Assembly (NCBI GenBank): GCA_029547145.1
Contig: JAKPPV010000055.1
Location: 1 to 53,404 of the forward strand
Length of the DNA: 53,404 bases
Direction of reading: 5' to 3'
Source: Methanobacteriota archaeon
GTDB taxonomy: Archaea > Halobacteriota > Methanomicrobia > Methanomicrobiales > Methanospirillaceae
Part shown: one piece after another, positions 41,903 to 49,373 of the stretch
Layout: each line of letters begins with the position of its first letter
Position numbering within the stretch: position 1 is the first letter of the stretch
Notes under the pieces: generated by a model
Seen by the model: the letters and a program-made list of their open reading frames with translations, nothing else
Database searches by the model: none
Told to the model about the DNA's origin: nothing
Translations under genes and position numbers: made by a program

Positions 41903-42532
41903 TCAGTCGACCGGGTTCAGACGGAGCAGGGCGACCGCAGCAGCCCGCCGGACGGACTCGACCGGATCCCGGATCGCGATCAGGAGCCCCTCGATCGCCG
42001 CCGGATCCCCGATCTGGCCGAGGGCATCGGCCGAACCGGCTCGAACCCGCGCGTCCGGGTCCTCGAGGGCGAGGGTGAGAAAGGGGAGGGCGATGGAGCC
42101 GATCCGGACGAGAGCGGAGATCGCCCGCGCCCTCACGAAGCGATCGTCATCGGCGAGTCGCTCTACGAGGGCAGGGATGGCCCGGGCGTCCCCGATCTCA
42201 CCGAGTGCGATGCATGCCTTCCACCGGAGATCGGGGTCATCGTGTGCGACGAGGGAGAGGAGGCTGTCGACCGCCGGCGCTCCGATCCGGACGAGGGCCT
42301 CCGCGGCACGCCAGCGGATCCCCTCCTCGTCGGGTCCCTGGATCGCCTGGACGAGGGCGGGCAGTGCCTCCGGTTTCCCGAGATCCCCGAGGGCAGCGGC
42401 GGCGAGGTGCCGCACCGATGGTGCGCCCCGCACGAGGAGATGGACGAGGCCCGCGACATCTCCCCGTCCACGCAGGTACGCCACCCTCCGCTCCGGGTCG
42501 AAACGCCCCGCGATCAGGTCGTACAGGCCCAT
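41903..42532 (-). CDS. HEAT-repeat protein
   Basis: A 209-residue all-helical repeat protein. About six HEAT-type units recur with the pattern VRHLAAAALGDLGKPEALPALVQAI, IRWRAAEALVRIG, LRWKACIALGEIGDARAIPALVERL, VRARAISALVRIG and VRAGSADALGQIGDPAAIEGLL, as in phycobilisome-lyase-type or PBS-lyase HEAT repeats. Such proteins are protein-binding scaffolds. It is 34 bases after acnX and may be part of the same unit. ATG at 42532 starts the repeat domain (MGLYDLIAGRFDPERRV). Confidence 0.85.
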   Translation of the reverse strand: MGLYDLIAGRFDPERRVAYLRGRGDVAGLVHLLVRGAPSVRHLAAAALGDLGKPEALPALVQAIQGPDEEGIRWRAAEALVRIGAPAVDSLLSLVAHDDPDLRWKACIALGEIGDARAIPALVERLADDDRFVRARAISALVRIGSIALPFLTLALEDPDARVRAGSADALGQIGDPAAIEGLLIAIRDPVESVRRAAAVALLRLNPVD

Positions 42533-42566
42533 ACCTGTAGGGGGGTGGACGCAGGAGGGGATAAGG

Positions 42567-43730
42567 TCAGCTCGTCGCCTCCGCGATGCAGTCCTCGACC
42601 GGTGCCAGGCGGGCCTCGGCACCGCACATGCCCGGCAGGTACGCGAACCCCTTTCCGCTGTTCGTCATGATCGCCCCGTAGCGCTCGAGGGCCGGCGATA
42701 CAACCATGCAGGTGTCCGCAAAGACCCGTGCACCGCTCCGCTCGATCGCGGCGACCACGTCCGCATGCTCCTGTATCACGCGGCGGGCAGCGAAGACATA
42801 GAGCGGCTTCGTCGTCCGCCGCCCGTCGAGGAGGAAGGCGATGCGGGCCAGCTCCTCCCCGGAACAGTGCGGACATCCGAGTGCGACCGCCTCCACAGGG
42901 AGATCGGACCAGACCGCCTCCACCTCTGCCGCCGTCACGGTGATCGTCTCGAGATCCCCGGTCTCGAACGGAAAGACCCGTGTCTCCGGAGTGATCCGGT
43001 CGACGTGGAAGAGGGCGACCGCTCCCGTCGCGGCCATAGCGGCCCCCAGGCTCTTGAGGTTATCACGGGTCGGCCGGATCCCGGAGAAGAACGGGATCTT
43101 CGCCCCCACCTCCCTGCCCACGAGGACACCGAGCGCGCCGAACCAGCCGTCGCCGGGCGCTTCGGGGGCGTCCTCGACCCTCACGGCGACGTTCGGACGG
43201 CGGTTCCGGACCAGGTGCAGACCGTAGTACGGGGTCCTGCCCACCAGGGCGGCGGCGAGCGCCGATGGGCCGCCCTCGCGGTTGGTCCTGGCGCCGATCA
43301 CCGAGTTTGCGTAGCAGACCGCCGAGGACTCGGACCACGCGAGGTGGTCGCCGTAGTTCGTGAGGGCCAGGTAATACGGGGTGCACGTGCACTCGAGCCG
43401 GATGCCGAGGCGGCGGTAGACACGGACCACATCCTCCTGCTTGCGGGCGAATTCCGCCGAGATACCCATCTCCTGCCAGCGCTCCAGGTCCATCCCGACC
43501 GGGTTCAGGACGGCGGGGACCACCGCCCTCGCATCGAGGGAGGAGAGCCACTGGAGGCCCCAGTCCCCGATCGTCTTGTAGGACGCACCGGAGATCTGCG
43601 CCGATGCGATCGGGATCAGTCGCTCCGCCCCGTAGACGGTCCCGAGCCCGACGAGCAGTTCCATCAGCCGCTGCCTCGTCTCCCCGAACTCGCCCGCGAG
43701 GATCAGTTCGTCGTCGCGGTCAAGATACAT
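42567..43730 (-). CDS. aconitase X catalytic protein, phosphomevalonate dehydratase large subunit
   Basis: A 387-residue aconitase X (DUF521). CTCTPYYLALTNYGDHLAWSESSAVCYANSVIGARTNREGGPSAL is the most conserved stretch; ALGCPHCSGEELARI and MTNSGKGFAYLPGMCGA follow and carry cysteines for an Fe-S cluster. In Aeropyrum this large subunit, with a small DUF126 subunit, dehydrates phosphomevalonate in the archaeal mevalonate pathway. Coupling to ubiD and ubiX (11-base overlap with ubiD) supports the same role here. No small-subunit gene is seen in the window. Other aconitase X enzymes act in proline metabolism, but the neighbours argue against this. Confidence 0.87.
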   Translation of the reverse strand: MYLDRDDELILAGEFGETRQRLMELLVGLGTVYGAERLIPIASAQISGASYKTIGDWGLQWLSSLDARAVVPAVLNPVGMDLERWQEMGISAEFARKQEDVVRVYRRLGIRLECTCTPYYLALTNYGDHLAWSESSAVCYANSVIGARTNREGGPSALAAALVGRTPYYGLHLVRNRRPNVAVRVEDAPEAPGDGWFGALGVLVGREVGAKIPFFSGIRPTRDNLKSLGAAMAATGAVALFHVDRITPETRVFPFETGDLETITVTAAEVEAVWSDLPVEAVALGCPHCSGEELARIAFLLDGRRTTKPLYVFAARRVIQEHADVVAAIERSGARVFADTCMVVSPALERYGAIMTNSGKGFAYLPGMCGAEARLAPVEDCIAEATS

Positions 43731-44988
43731 CGTCCCACCCCGCCCGGACGAACTCCTCCTCCCTTCCGAGGTCCATGGTCGCGTCGACCCCGATCTTGAC
43801 GTTGGTCCCGTCCGCCATCCGTGACGGGTCGAGCGAGGAACCGCGGGCGCCCGTCACCACGAGCAGGTCGGTGTCGCCACGCACCCGTGTCGCGATCGCG
43901 TACTCGACCTCCGACAGGTTGCACGGGTCGATGTCCTCGTCGACGACCACGACGTGCTTGAGGGACGTGTGGGCGGCGAATGCGGCCATGCAGGCATTCT
44001 TGCCGTCGCCGTTCGTCGCCTTCCTGATCTGGACGACGGCATGCAGGTACCCGCAACCACCGGGGGTGAGGACCACGTTCCGGACCGTCGTGACACCGGC
44101 GACCGCCCGGTAGATCTTCGGTTCATACGGCGTTCCCATCAGCACCTTGTGCTCCGCGCCGCCCGGCAGGATCCCATGGTAGATCGGCTCCGGCCTGACG
44201 GACATGCCCTTCAGCCGGATCACCGGTTGTCTCCGTACCGGGTCGTAGGTGCCGGTGATGTCGACGAACGGCCCCTCGTCCGCCGTTTCGGCCCCGATCT
44301 CTCCCTCGAGCACGACCTCGGCATCGGGCACGAGCACCCCGTTCGAACACTCCCGCACCCCGATCTCGCCTCCGAGGAGCTCCGCTGCATAGGCGAGCTC
44401 CTTGCCCTCGGGCACGCGGGTGCACGCCGCGAGCATGACCGCCGGGTGGACGCCGATCGCGATCGCGACCGGGAGGCATTCTCCCGCCTCCTGCGCCTGG
44501 CGGTGCAGGTTGAAGGTGTGCCGTCCCTCGACGAGCCGGGCGACGAGCCGGTCCTTTCCCTGGACGAGCATCCGGTGGACGGATGCATTCTCCACCCCGC
44601 CGTACCGCGAACAGACGATGCCCGCCGTGATGTAGCGTCCCGCGTCCCTGGGGTAGTGCTTCATCACGGGTACCCGATCGAGGTCGGGCCGGACGGTCTG
44701 CAGGGGACCGTCGACCCCGACCCGCCCGTCAAACCGTGCATCTGCCAGGGTCCTGAGGACCCGTTCCGGAGGGAGGTCAAGGGCCCGTGCGATGGAGGTC
44801 CGGTCCGAGACCAGGTTCATCACGCCGCGCCATCCCTCTCCGAGGTCGTTGAAGACCAGCATCCGGTCGGTTTCAGCCGACCGGCGGGGGGCTTCGTAGA
44901 CCGGCGAGACCCGCCCGGTCACCTCGATCGCATCCCCCTCCTCGCACACCCGTGCGATGAACTCCCGCATCGTGACTTCGTTATGCAT
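43720..44988 (-). CDS. UbiD-family decarboxylase, probable anhydromevalonate phosphate decarboxylase
   Basis: A 422-residue prenylated-FMN decarboxylase. The sequence shows the UbiD layout: NLVSDRTSIARAL, KHYPRDAGRYITAGIVCSRYGGVENASVHRM, GVHPAVMLAACTRVPEGKELAYAAELLGGEIGVRECSNGVLVPDAEVVLEGEI and EGPFVDITGTYDPVRRQPVIRLKGM. With aconitase X beside it, it likely decarboxylates trans-anhydromevalonate 5-phosphate to isopentenyl phosphate. ATG at 44988 overlaps the ubiX stop; GGAAGGG precedes it. Confidence 0.88.
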   Translation of the reverse strand: MHNEVTMREFIARVCEEGDAIEVTGRVSPVYEAPRRSAETDRMLVFNDLGEGWRGVMNLVSDRTSIARALDLPPERVLRTLADARFDGRVGVDGPLQTVRPDLDRVPVMKHYPRDAGRYITAGIVCSRYGGVENASVHRMLVQGKDRLVARLVEGRHTFNLHRQAQEAGECLPVAIAIGVHPAVMLAACTRVPEGKELAYAAELLGGEIGVRECSNGVLVPDAEVVLEGEIGAETADEGPFVDITGTYDPVRRQPVIRLKGMSVRPEPIYHGILPGGAEHKVLMGTPYEPKIYRAVAGVTTVRNVVLTPGGCGYLHAVVQIRKATNGDGKNACMAAFAAHTSLKHVVVVDEDIDPCNLSEVEYAIATRVRGDTDLLVVTGARGSSLDPSRMADGTNVKIGVDATMDLGREEEFVRAGWDDVS

Positions 44989-45541
44989 CGAATCCCTTCC
45001 ATCGAGGACCGAGGGCGTGGTCAACCCCCAGGTGGTCGAGCACCCGCCCGACCACCATGTCGACCAGGTCGTCGAGCGTCGCCGGCCGGCCGTAGAACCC
45101 GGGACTCGCGACCATCACCGTGGCGCCCGCCTCGTCCACGGCGAGCATGTTCCGGAGGTGGACCCGGGAGAGAGGCATCTCCCGCACCAGCAGCACGAGC
45201 GGGCGCCGCTCTTTTAAGGTGACATCCGCCGCCCTCGCCAGGAGCGAGGCGGAGAGTCCGTGGGCGATCGCGGCGAGGGTCTTGGTGCTGCACGGCACGA
45301 CGGCCATCCCGTCCGAACGGTGCGAACCCGAGGCGATCGCCGCCGCGAGGTCGCTGTTCGGATGGACGATCACGTCGAGGTCGTCGTACCGGACACCCTC
45401 GTGCGCGGCGATCGCCCGGGCCTGATCCGTGACGACCAGGTGAACGGTCGCCTCCTTTGCCAGCACCTCAAGCAGACGACGGGCGTAAGGGGCGCCACTC
45501 GCCCCGGAGACGCCCACCACGAACTCCTTTCTCCGGCTCAT
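44981..45541 (-). CDS. ubiX: flavin prenyltransferase UbiX
   Basis: A 186-residue flavoprotein that makes prenylated FMN, the cofactor of UbiD. VVGVSGASGAPYARRLLEVL is the flavin-binding start; MAVVPCSTKTLAAIAHGLSASLLARAADVTLKERRPLVLLVREMPLSRVHLRNML is the strictly conserved middle; PGFYGRPATLDDLVDMVVGRVLDHLG ends the fold. It overlaps ubiD by 8 bases and supplies its cofactor. Confidence 0.93.
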   Translation of the reverse strand: MSRRKEFVVGVSGASGAPYARRLLEVLAKEATVHLVVTDQARAIAAHEGVRYDDLDVIVHPNSDLAAAIASGSHRSDGMAVVPCSTKTLAAIAHGLSASLLARAADVTLKERRPLVLLVREMPLSRVHLRNMLAVDEAGATVMVASPGFYGRPATLDDLVDMVVGRVLDHLGVDHALGPRWKGFDA

Positions 45542-45611
45542 CCTCCCGGCTCCTGCGTATCCGTAGGGCGGGGAGGCTCATGAGACTATGCCGGGGACGG
45601 GAGGACGTATG

Positions 45612-45619
45612 CCTTATCC
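45612..45619 (+). promoter_or_regulatory. TATA-like box for the DUF2070 gene
   Basis: CCTTATCC lies about 32 bases before the ATG at 45647, which favours that start over the ATG at 45629 and a leaderless transcript. Confidence 0.35.
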
Positions 45620-45646
45620 TTCCCCGGGATGAGTACACGTGCACGC

Positions 45647-47389
45647 ATGCCCGACCCGTCAGAGCGTCGGCCCGAGGACCTCTCCCGGACGATCGTCGTT
45701 CCCCCGCCGTGGCCCCTCTCGATCGCGACCATCGTGCTGCTCGGGCTCGCCGTCGAGTTGATGTCGGCGATCGGGGGCCGGGCGACGACCGACACGGTGG
45801 ACTGGTTCGGGGTACTCGGATACATCATGCCCGGGATCGCCGGCGCCGCCCTCGGGACCCTGCTCGTTCCGCTCTTCCGCCGGGGACCGGACTGGCCCGC
45901 GTCTCTCGCCGCGGCCGGAACGGTGCTGCTGGTCGTCGTCTCGCTCCTCCCGGCACCCATCGTGACACCCGGGTCCTTTCCCGGTCTATATGCCGTCGGC
46001 ACGGGGGTGGTCTTCGGGTTCGAGCTCTTCGCGCTGGCGGCACTTGCGGACCGGCACCTCTCCCGGGTCCTGGTGCCGGCGCTCGCCCCGGCCCTCTTCG
46101 GTACGGCCGCCCTCGTCCATACGTTCGGGCCAAGCACCGCCCTTCCCCTCATCGCGGCCGTCATCACCTCCGGGTTCGTGGTGCTGGGCATCGTCCACTT
46201 TTTCGAACGCACCGTCAAGGAGGCCCTTGGTCTGCCCCTGCTCGCACTCTCGAATGCCCTTGCAGCCCACCTGATCGCGGGGTCCGGCCGGCTCGAAGAG
46301 TGCTTCGAACGGCTCAGCAGGGAGGTTATCGTCTTCCAGACATCCATCCACCTGGTCCGCGCGCAGGGACCGCCGATCACGGTGACCGTCCCGAACCTCC
46401 ACCCCGGCCCGCTCGGTGAGCTCGGTTCCTCGAACCTTCCGGCCGAGCTCGCCGCCCGCCTCGGCGACGGCACCCTCGTCCTCCATGGGTGCGCGACCCA
46501 CGACCTGAACCTGGTCTCCCGGGACGGGGTCGAGGCGATCGCGCGTGCGGTCGGGTCTGCGCTCCCGGACCTCGATCACCAGCACCGCGCCGGACCGTCC
46601 GTGCGGGCCCGCGTCGGGACGGTGGAGGTGATCGCCCAGCCGTTCGGAGACTCCGTCCTGGCGGTGGCCACGCGGTCGCCGCTCACGACGGACGACCTGG
46701 ACTACGGGATCGGCCTCGCCGTCCGGCGGGGTCAACACCCGTTCGCCCACGTGGCCTTCGCCGATGCGCATAACTGCATGCACGAAGTTCCGCCACCGGT
46801 GGAGGCGGCATCGCCGCTCGGCTCCGAGTACATCGCCGCCGTCGACCTTGCTCTCCACGCCGCCTCCCAGGTGACCCAGGGGGCCTTCGAAGCGGGAGCG
46901 GGGCGCCGGGTGGTGCCCTTCGGCCGGAGAGAGGGGTTCGGGGAGCTGGGAGTCCGCGTGCTTGCGGTCCGCGCCGGGGGGCAGACGACCGCGTGGATAC
47001 TCCTCGACGGTAACAACCTGCTTCCCGGGGTACGGGAGGAGGTACGCGCCGTGCTGCTCGAACGGGTCGACGAATGCGAGATCCTGACGACCGATACCCA
47101 CGTGGTCAACACGCTCTCCGGATGGAACCCGATCGGGCTCGCCGTGCCCGCCTCCGCGATCCTGCCGTTCATCGAGGGGGCGCTCGACGATGCCCTCAGG
47201 GACATTGGACCGGCACGGGCCGCCGGGTCCACGGTCCTGGTCGACGGGATCCGGGTCTTCGGGTACCGGGGGGTCGGCAGGCTCGGAACGGCTGCAACGG
47301 TGCTGCTGGCGAGGCTCAACCCGGTCTGCCGGGTACTGCTCGGGATCGGCCTCCTCTCGACGCTCGGCGCATACCTGCTGCTCGCATGA
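45647..47389 (+). CDS. DUF2070 family membrane protein
   Basis: About 580 residues (586 if the ATG at 45629 is used). Six or seven N-terminal membrane helices (about 20-185) are followed by a large soluble domain with VTVPNLHPGPLGELGSSNLPAELAARLGDGTLVLHGCATHDLNLVSRDGV, FADAHNCMHEV and TTDTHVVNTLSGWNPIGLAVP, and a final membrane helix (VCRVLLGIGLLSTLGAYLLL). His and Asp residues in PNLHPGP, HGCATHDLN, DAHNC and DTH hint at a metal-dependent hydrolase. The family is archaeal; its role is unknown. The stop overlaps the PHP gene as ATGA. Confidence 0.85.
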   Translation: MPDPSERRPEDLSRTIVVPPPWPLSIATIVLLGLAVELMSAIGGRATTDTVDWFGVLGYIMPGIAGAALGTLLVPLFRRGPDWPASLAAAGTVLLVVVSLLPAPIVTPGSFPGLYAVGTGVVFGFELFALAALADRHLSRVLVPALAPALFGTAALVHTFGPSTALPLIAAVITSGFVVLGIVHFFERTVKEALGLPLLALSNALAAHLIAGSGRLEECFERLSREVIVFQTSIHLVRAQGPPITVTVPNLHPGPLGELGSSNLPAELAARLGDGTLVLHGCATHDLNLVSRDGVEAIARAVGSALPDLDHQHRAGPSVRARVGTVEVIAQPFGDSVLAVATRSPLTTDDLDYGIGLAVRRGQHPFAHVAFADAHNCMHEVPPPVEAASPLGSEYIAAVDLALHAASQVTQGAFEAGAGRRVVPFGRREGFGELGVRVLAVRAGGQTTAWILLDGNNLLPGVREEVRAVLLERVDECEILTTDTHVVNTLSGWNPIGLAVPASAILPFIEGALDDALRDIGPARAAGSTVLVDGIRVFGYRGVGRLGTAATVLLARLNPVCRVLLGIGLLSTLGAYLLLA

Positions 47390-48375
47390 GCGGAGAACGA
47401 CATCCAGGCACGAGAGGGGCATGTCAGGACGACGGGGAGGGGGCGCCAGAGATGCCTTATGGGATGCCCACCAGAGATCAGCACGGGATGGCAGCGGAGT
47501 TCTCCCGGTACGGCGGGGTCCGGTTCGGCCCGCCGGATCTCCGGGCCCTCGAGGAGGAGGGGTATACGGCGGTGGACATGCACGTCCACACCACCCACTC
47601 GGATGGGCTGATGCACGTCAAAGACGCCCTGGCGCGGGGCCGGCGGATAGGCGCCGCGTTCGCCGTCACGGACCACAACACGGTGACGGGAGCGGTCGAG
47701 GCGGTGCGCACGGCAGAGGAGGGTCAGGTGATCGTCCCCGGGATCGAGGTCTCCGCGGCCGAAGGGCCCCACGTGCTCGTCTACTTCTACTCGATCGACG
47801 ACCTCGTCGGGTACCATCGCGAGGTGGTCGCACCCGCGCTCCAGGCGAGCCCCTACCTCGCAACGACGCTGCCGACGGAGGCGATCCTCACCGGGCTCGA
47901 GGGGCGCGACGCGATCTCGGTCGCGGCCCACCCCTTCGGATACCTCTTTCTCTGCCGGGGCGTCTGCAAGGCGATCGCCGCGGGAGAGCTCGCCCCCGGG
48001 GTGCTCTGCCGTCTCGACGGGCTGGAGGGGATCTGCGGTGGGATGACGCGGAGCCAGAACGAGCGGGCGATCGCCTTCGCCGATGCACATGACCTCGTCC
48101 TGACCGGGGGGACCGATGCCCACCTCCTCTCCGAGCTGGGTCGTGTTGTCACGGCGGCGCGGGCGGATTCCGTCGAGGAGTTCCTGGATGCCGTGCGACG
48201 AGGCGACGCCCTCGTCTGGGGACAGGAGAAGAACGCGCTCGAGAAGACCCTCCAGGCGACGGCGGTGCTGCCCCGGTTCGCACCGTATCTCGGCTCGTCG
48301 ATCGGAATCCACTACCGGCAGAACGCCCCGCGTGCACTCCGGTTCCTGAGGAGAGGGCGGCGGCGCACCGGGTAA
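47386..48375 (+). CDS. PHP-domain phosphoesterase
   Basis: About 329 residues. The PHP metal motifs are visible: MHVHTTHSDGLMHV (HVHTTHSDG at 66-74), FAVTDHNTVTGAVEAV, VIVPGIEVSAAEGPHVLVY, VAAHPFGYL and LTGGTDAHLLSELG. Such domains are phosphoesterases or phosphatases; the substrate is unknown. The first 55 residues are poorly conserved, so translation may start later (47488 or 47458); 47386 is chosen because it overlaps the DUF2070 stop as ATGA. Confidence 0.82.
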   Translation: MSGERHPGTRGACQDDGEGAPEMPYGMPTRDQHGMAAEFSRYGGVRFGPPDLRALEEEGYTAVDMHVHTTHSDGLMHVKDALARGRRIGAAFAVTDHNTVTGAVEAVRTAEEGQVIVPGIEVSAAEGPHVLVYFYSIDDLVGYHREVVAPALQASPYLATTLPTEAILTGLEGRDAISVAAHPFGYLFLCRGVCKAIAAGELAPGVLCRLDGLEGICGGMTRSQNERAIAFADAHDLVLTGGTDAHLLSELGRVVTAARADSVEEFLDAVRRGDALVWGQEKNALEKTLQATAVLPRFAPYLGSSIGIHYRQNAPRALRFLRRGRRRTG

Positions 48376-48416
48376 TTCCGGCGCTTCTCCCCCCCCTCCT
48401 GCGGCGCACGTCCCCC

Positions 48417-49310
48417 TCAGACGAGGGCGTCGAGGATGATCCCGCCGGCGTACAGGACCATCGCACCGTGCATGCACGGGAGGGCCCTGAGAGCGGCGTC
48501 CTCCCCCGGGGATCGACGAATGAGGAGGTTTGCGACCACGACCAGCCCAAGCCCCCCGGCGAGCCCGATCCGGCCCGGGAGACCGAGGAGCGAGGCGAAG
48601 AGCAGAGCCGTACCGCCGTGGACGAACGAGGACCAGAGAACCCAGCGGGATGCGCCGGGGACTCCGTAGAGGACGGGGATCGTCATGAGGCCGCGCGCAC
48701 GGTCGTTCGTGATGTCCGCCATGTCGTTGATACCGAGATGGGCGAGAGCGAACGGATAGAAGAAGAGGAAGTAGAGAAGGGCCCCGATGTCGGGGTGACC
48801 GAGCGCGAGGTACCCGGCGACGGGGAAGAGGGCGAAGTCGGTCCGCCCGAGGACCTGGGCGACCGGGTACCGCTGCCGGCGCTTCAGACGCTGGTAGGCG
48901 TATTCGGCCAGGTAACTCCATGCCATGATCGAGACGACGTACACCCGGTGTGGAAAGGGGAGGGTCAGGATGGCGAGGAGGGCCAGCACCCCGAGCCCGA
49001 CGGCAAGGACGCGGGCCCGGGCGGGAGAGACCGTGCCCTGGGCGACGGGACGCGTCCCGAACGGTCGCCAGTACCGGCTCAGGCGTCGGTCGACGTCCCG
49101 GCGGTCGAGATCGCGATCGACGTAGTCGTTCAGGACCAGTCCCGCGGAGAAGCCGAAGAACGCGATCAGGACCACGGTCAGCACCAGGGTCCAGGTCAGA
49201 CCGGGGTAGGACTTCGATGCCAGCAGGGTGCCGGAGGAGAAGAGAAGGGGCCATGCCGGGGCGAAGTGGAGCCGGAGGAGGTCGAGGTACGGACGCAACC
49301 CATCTGACAC
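48417..49310 (-). CDS. UbiA-family prenyltransferase
   Basis: About 297 residues with eight or nine membrane helices. NDYVDRDLDR at 61-70 is the first Asp-rich motif and DMADITNDRARG the second; both hold Mg-pyrophosphate. Enzymes of this family attach an isoprenoid chain to an aromatic or lipid acceptor (ether lipid, quinone or heme); the acceptor here is unknown. GTG at 49310 is preferred, since GGGGGG precedes it and the product starts at the conserved RPYLDLLRLHFAPAW. GTG at 49349 is an alternative. Confidence 0.85.
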   Translation of the reverse strand: MSDGLRPYLDLLRLHFAPAWPLLFSSGTLLASKSYPGLTWTLVLTVVLIAFFGFSAGLVLNDYVDRDLDRRDVDRRLSRYWRPFGTRPVAQGTVSPARARVLAVGLGVLALLAILTLPFPHRVYVVSIMAWSYLAEYAYQRLKRRQRYPVAQVLGRTDFALFPVAGYLALGHPDIGALLYFLFFYPFALAHLGINDMADITNDRARGLMTIPVLYGVPGASRWVLWSSFVHGGTALLFASLLGLPGRIGLAGGLGLVVVANLLIRRSPGEDAALRALPCMHGAMVLYAGGIILDALV

Positions 49311-49373
49311 ATTTTTCCCCCCTTCTCTCAAACCTGTGCGGTCCGGCACGATAATGCCCGCACTCCGCGCGGT

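Noticed and set aside
41688..43799. 703-codon plus-strand open frame opposite the HEAT and aconitase X genes
   Set aside because: Arg/Ser/Pro-rich shadow of real genes on the other strand, with no motif.
46732..49254. 840-codon minus-strand open frame across DUF2070, PHP and UbiA genes
   Set aside because: It runs through several recognised genes in the wrong frame or strand and has no family resemblance. It is open only because of high G+C.
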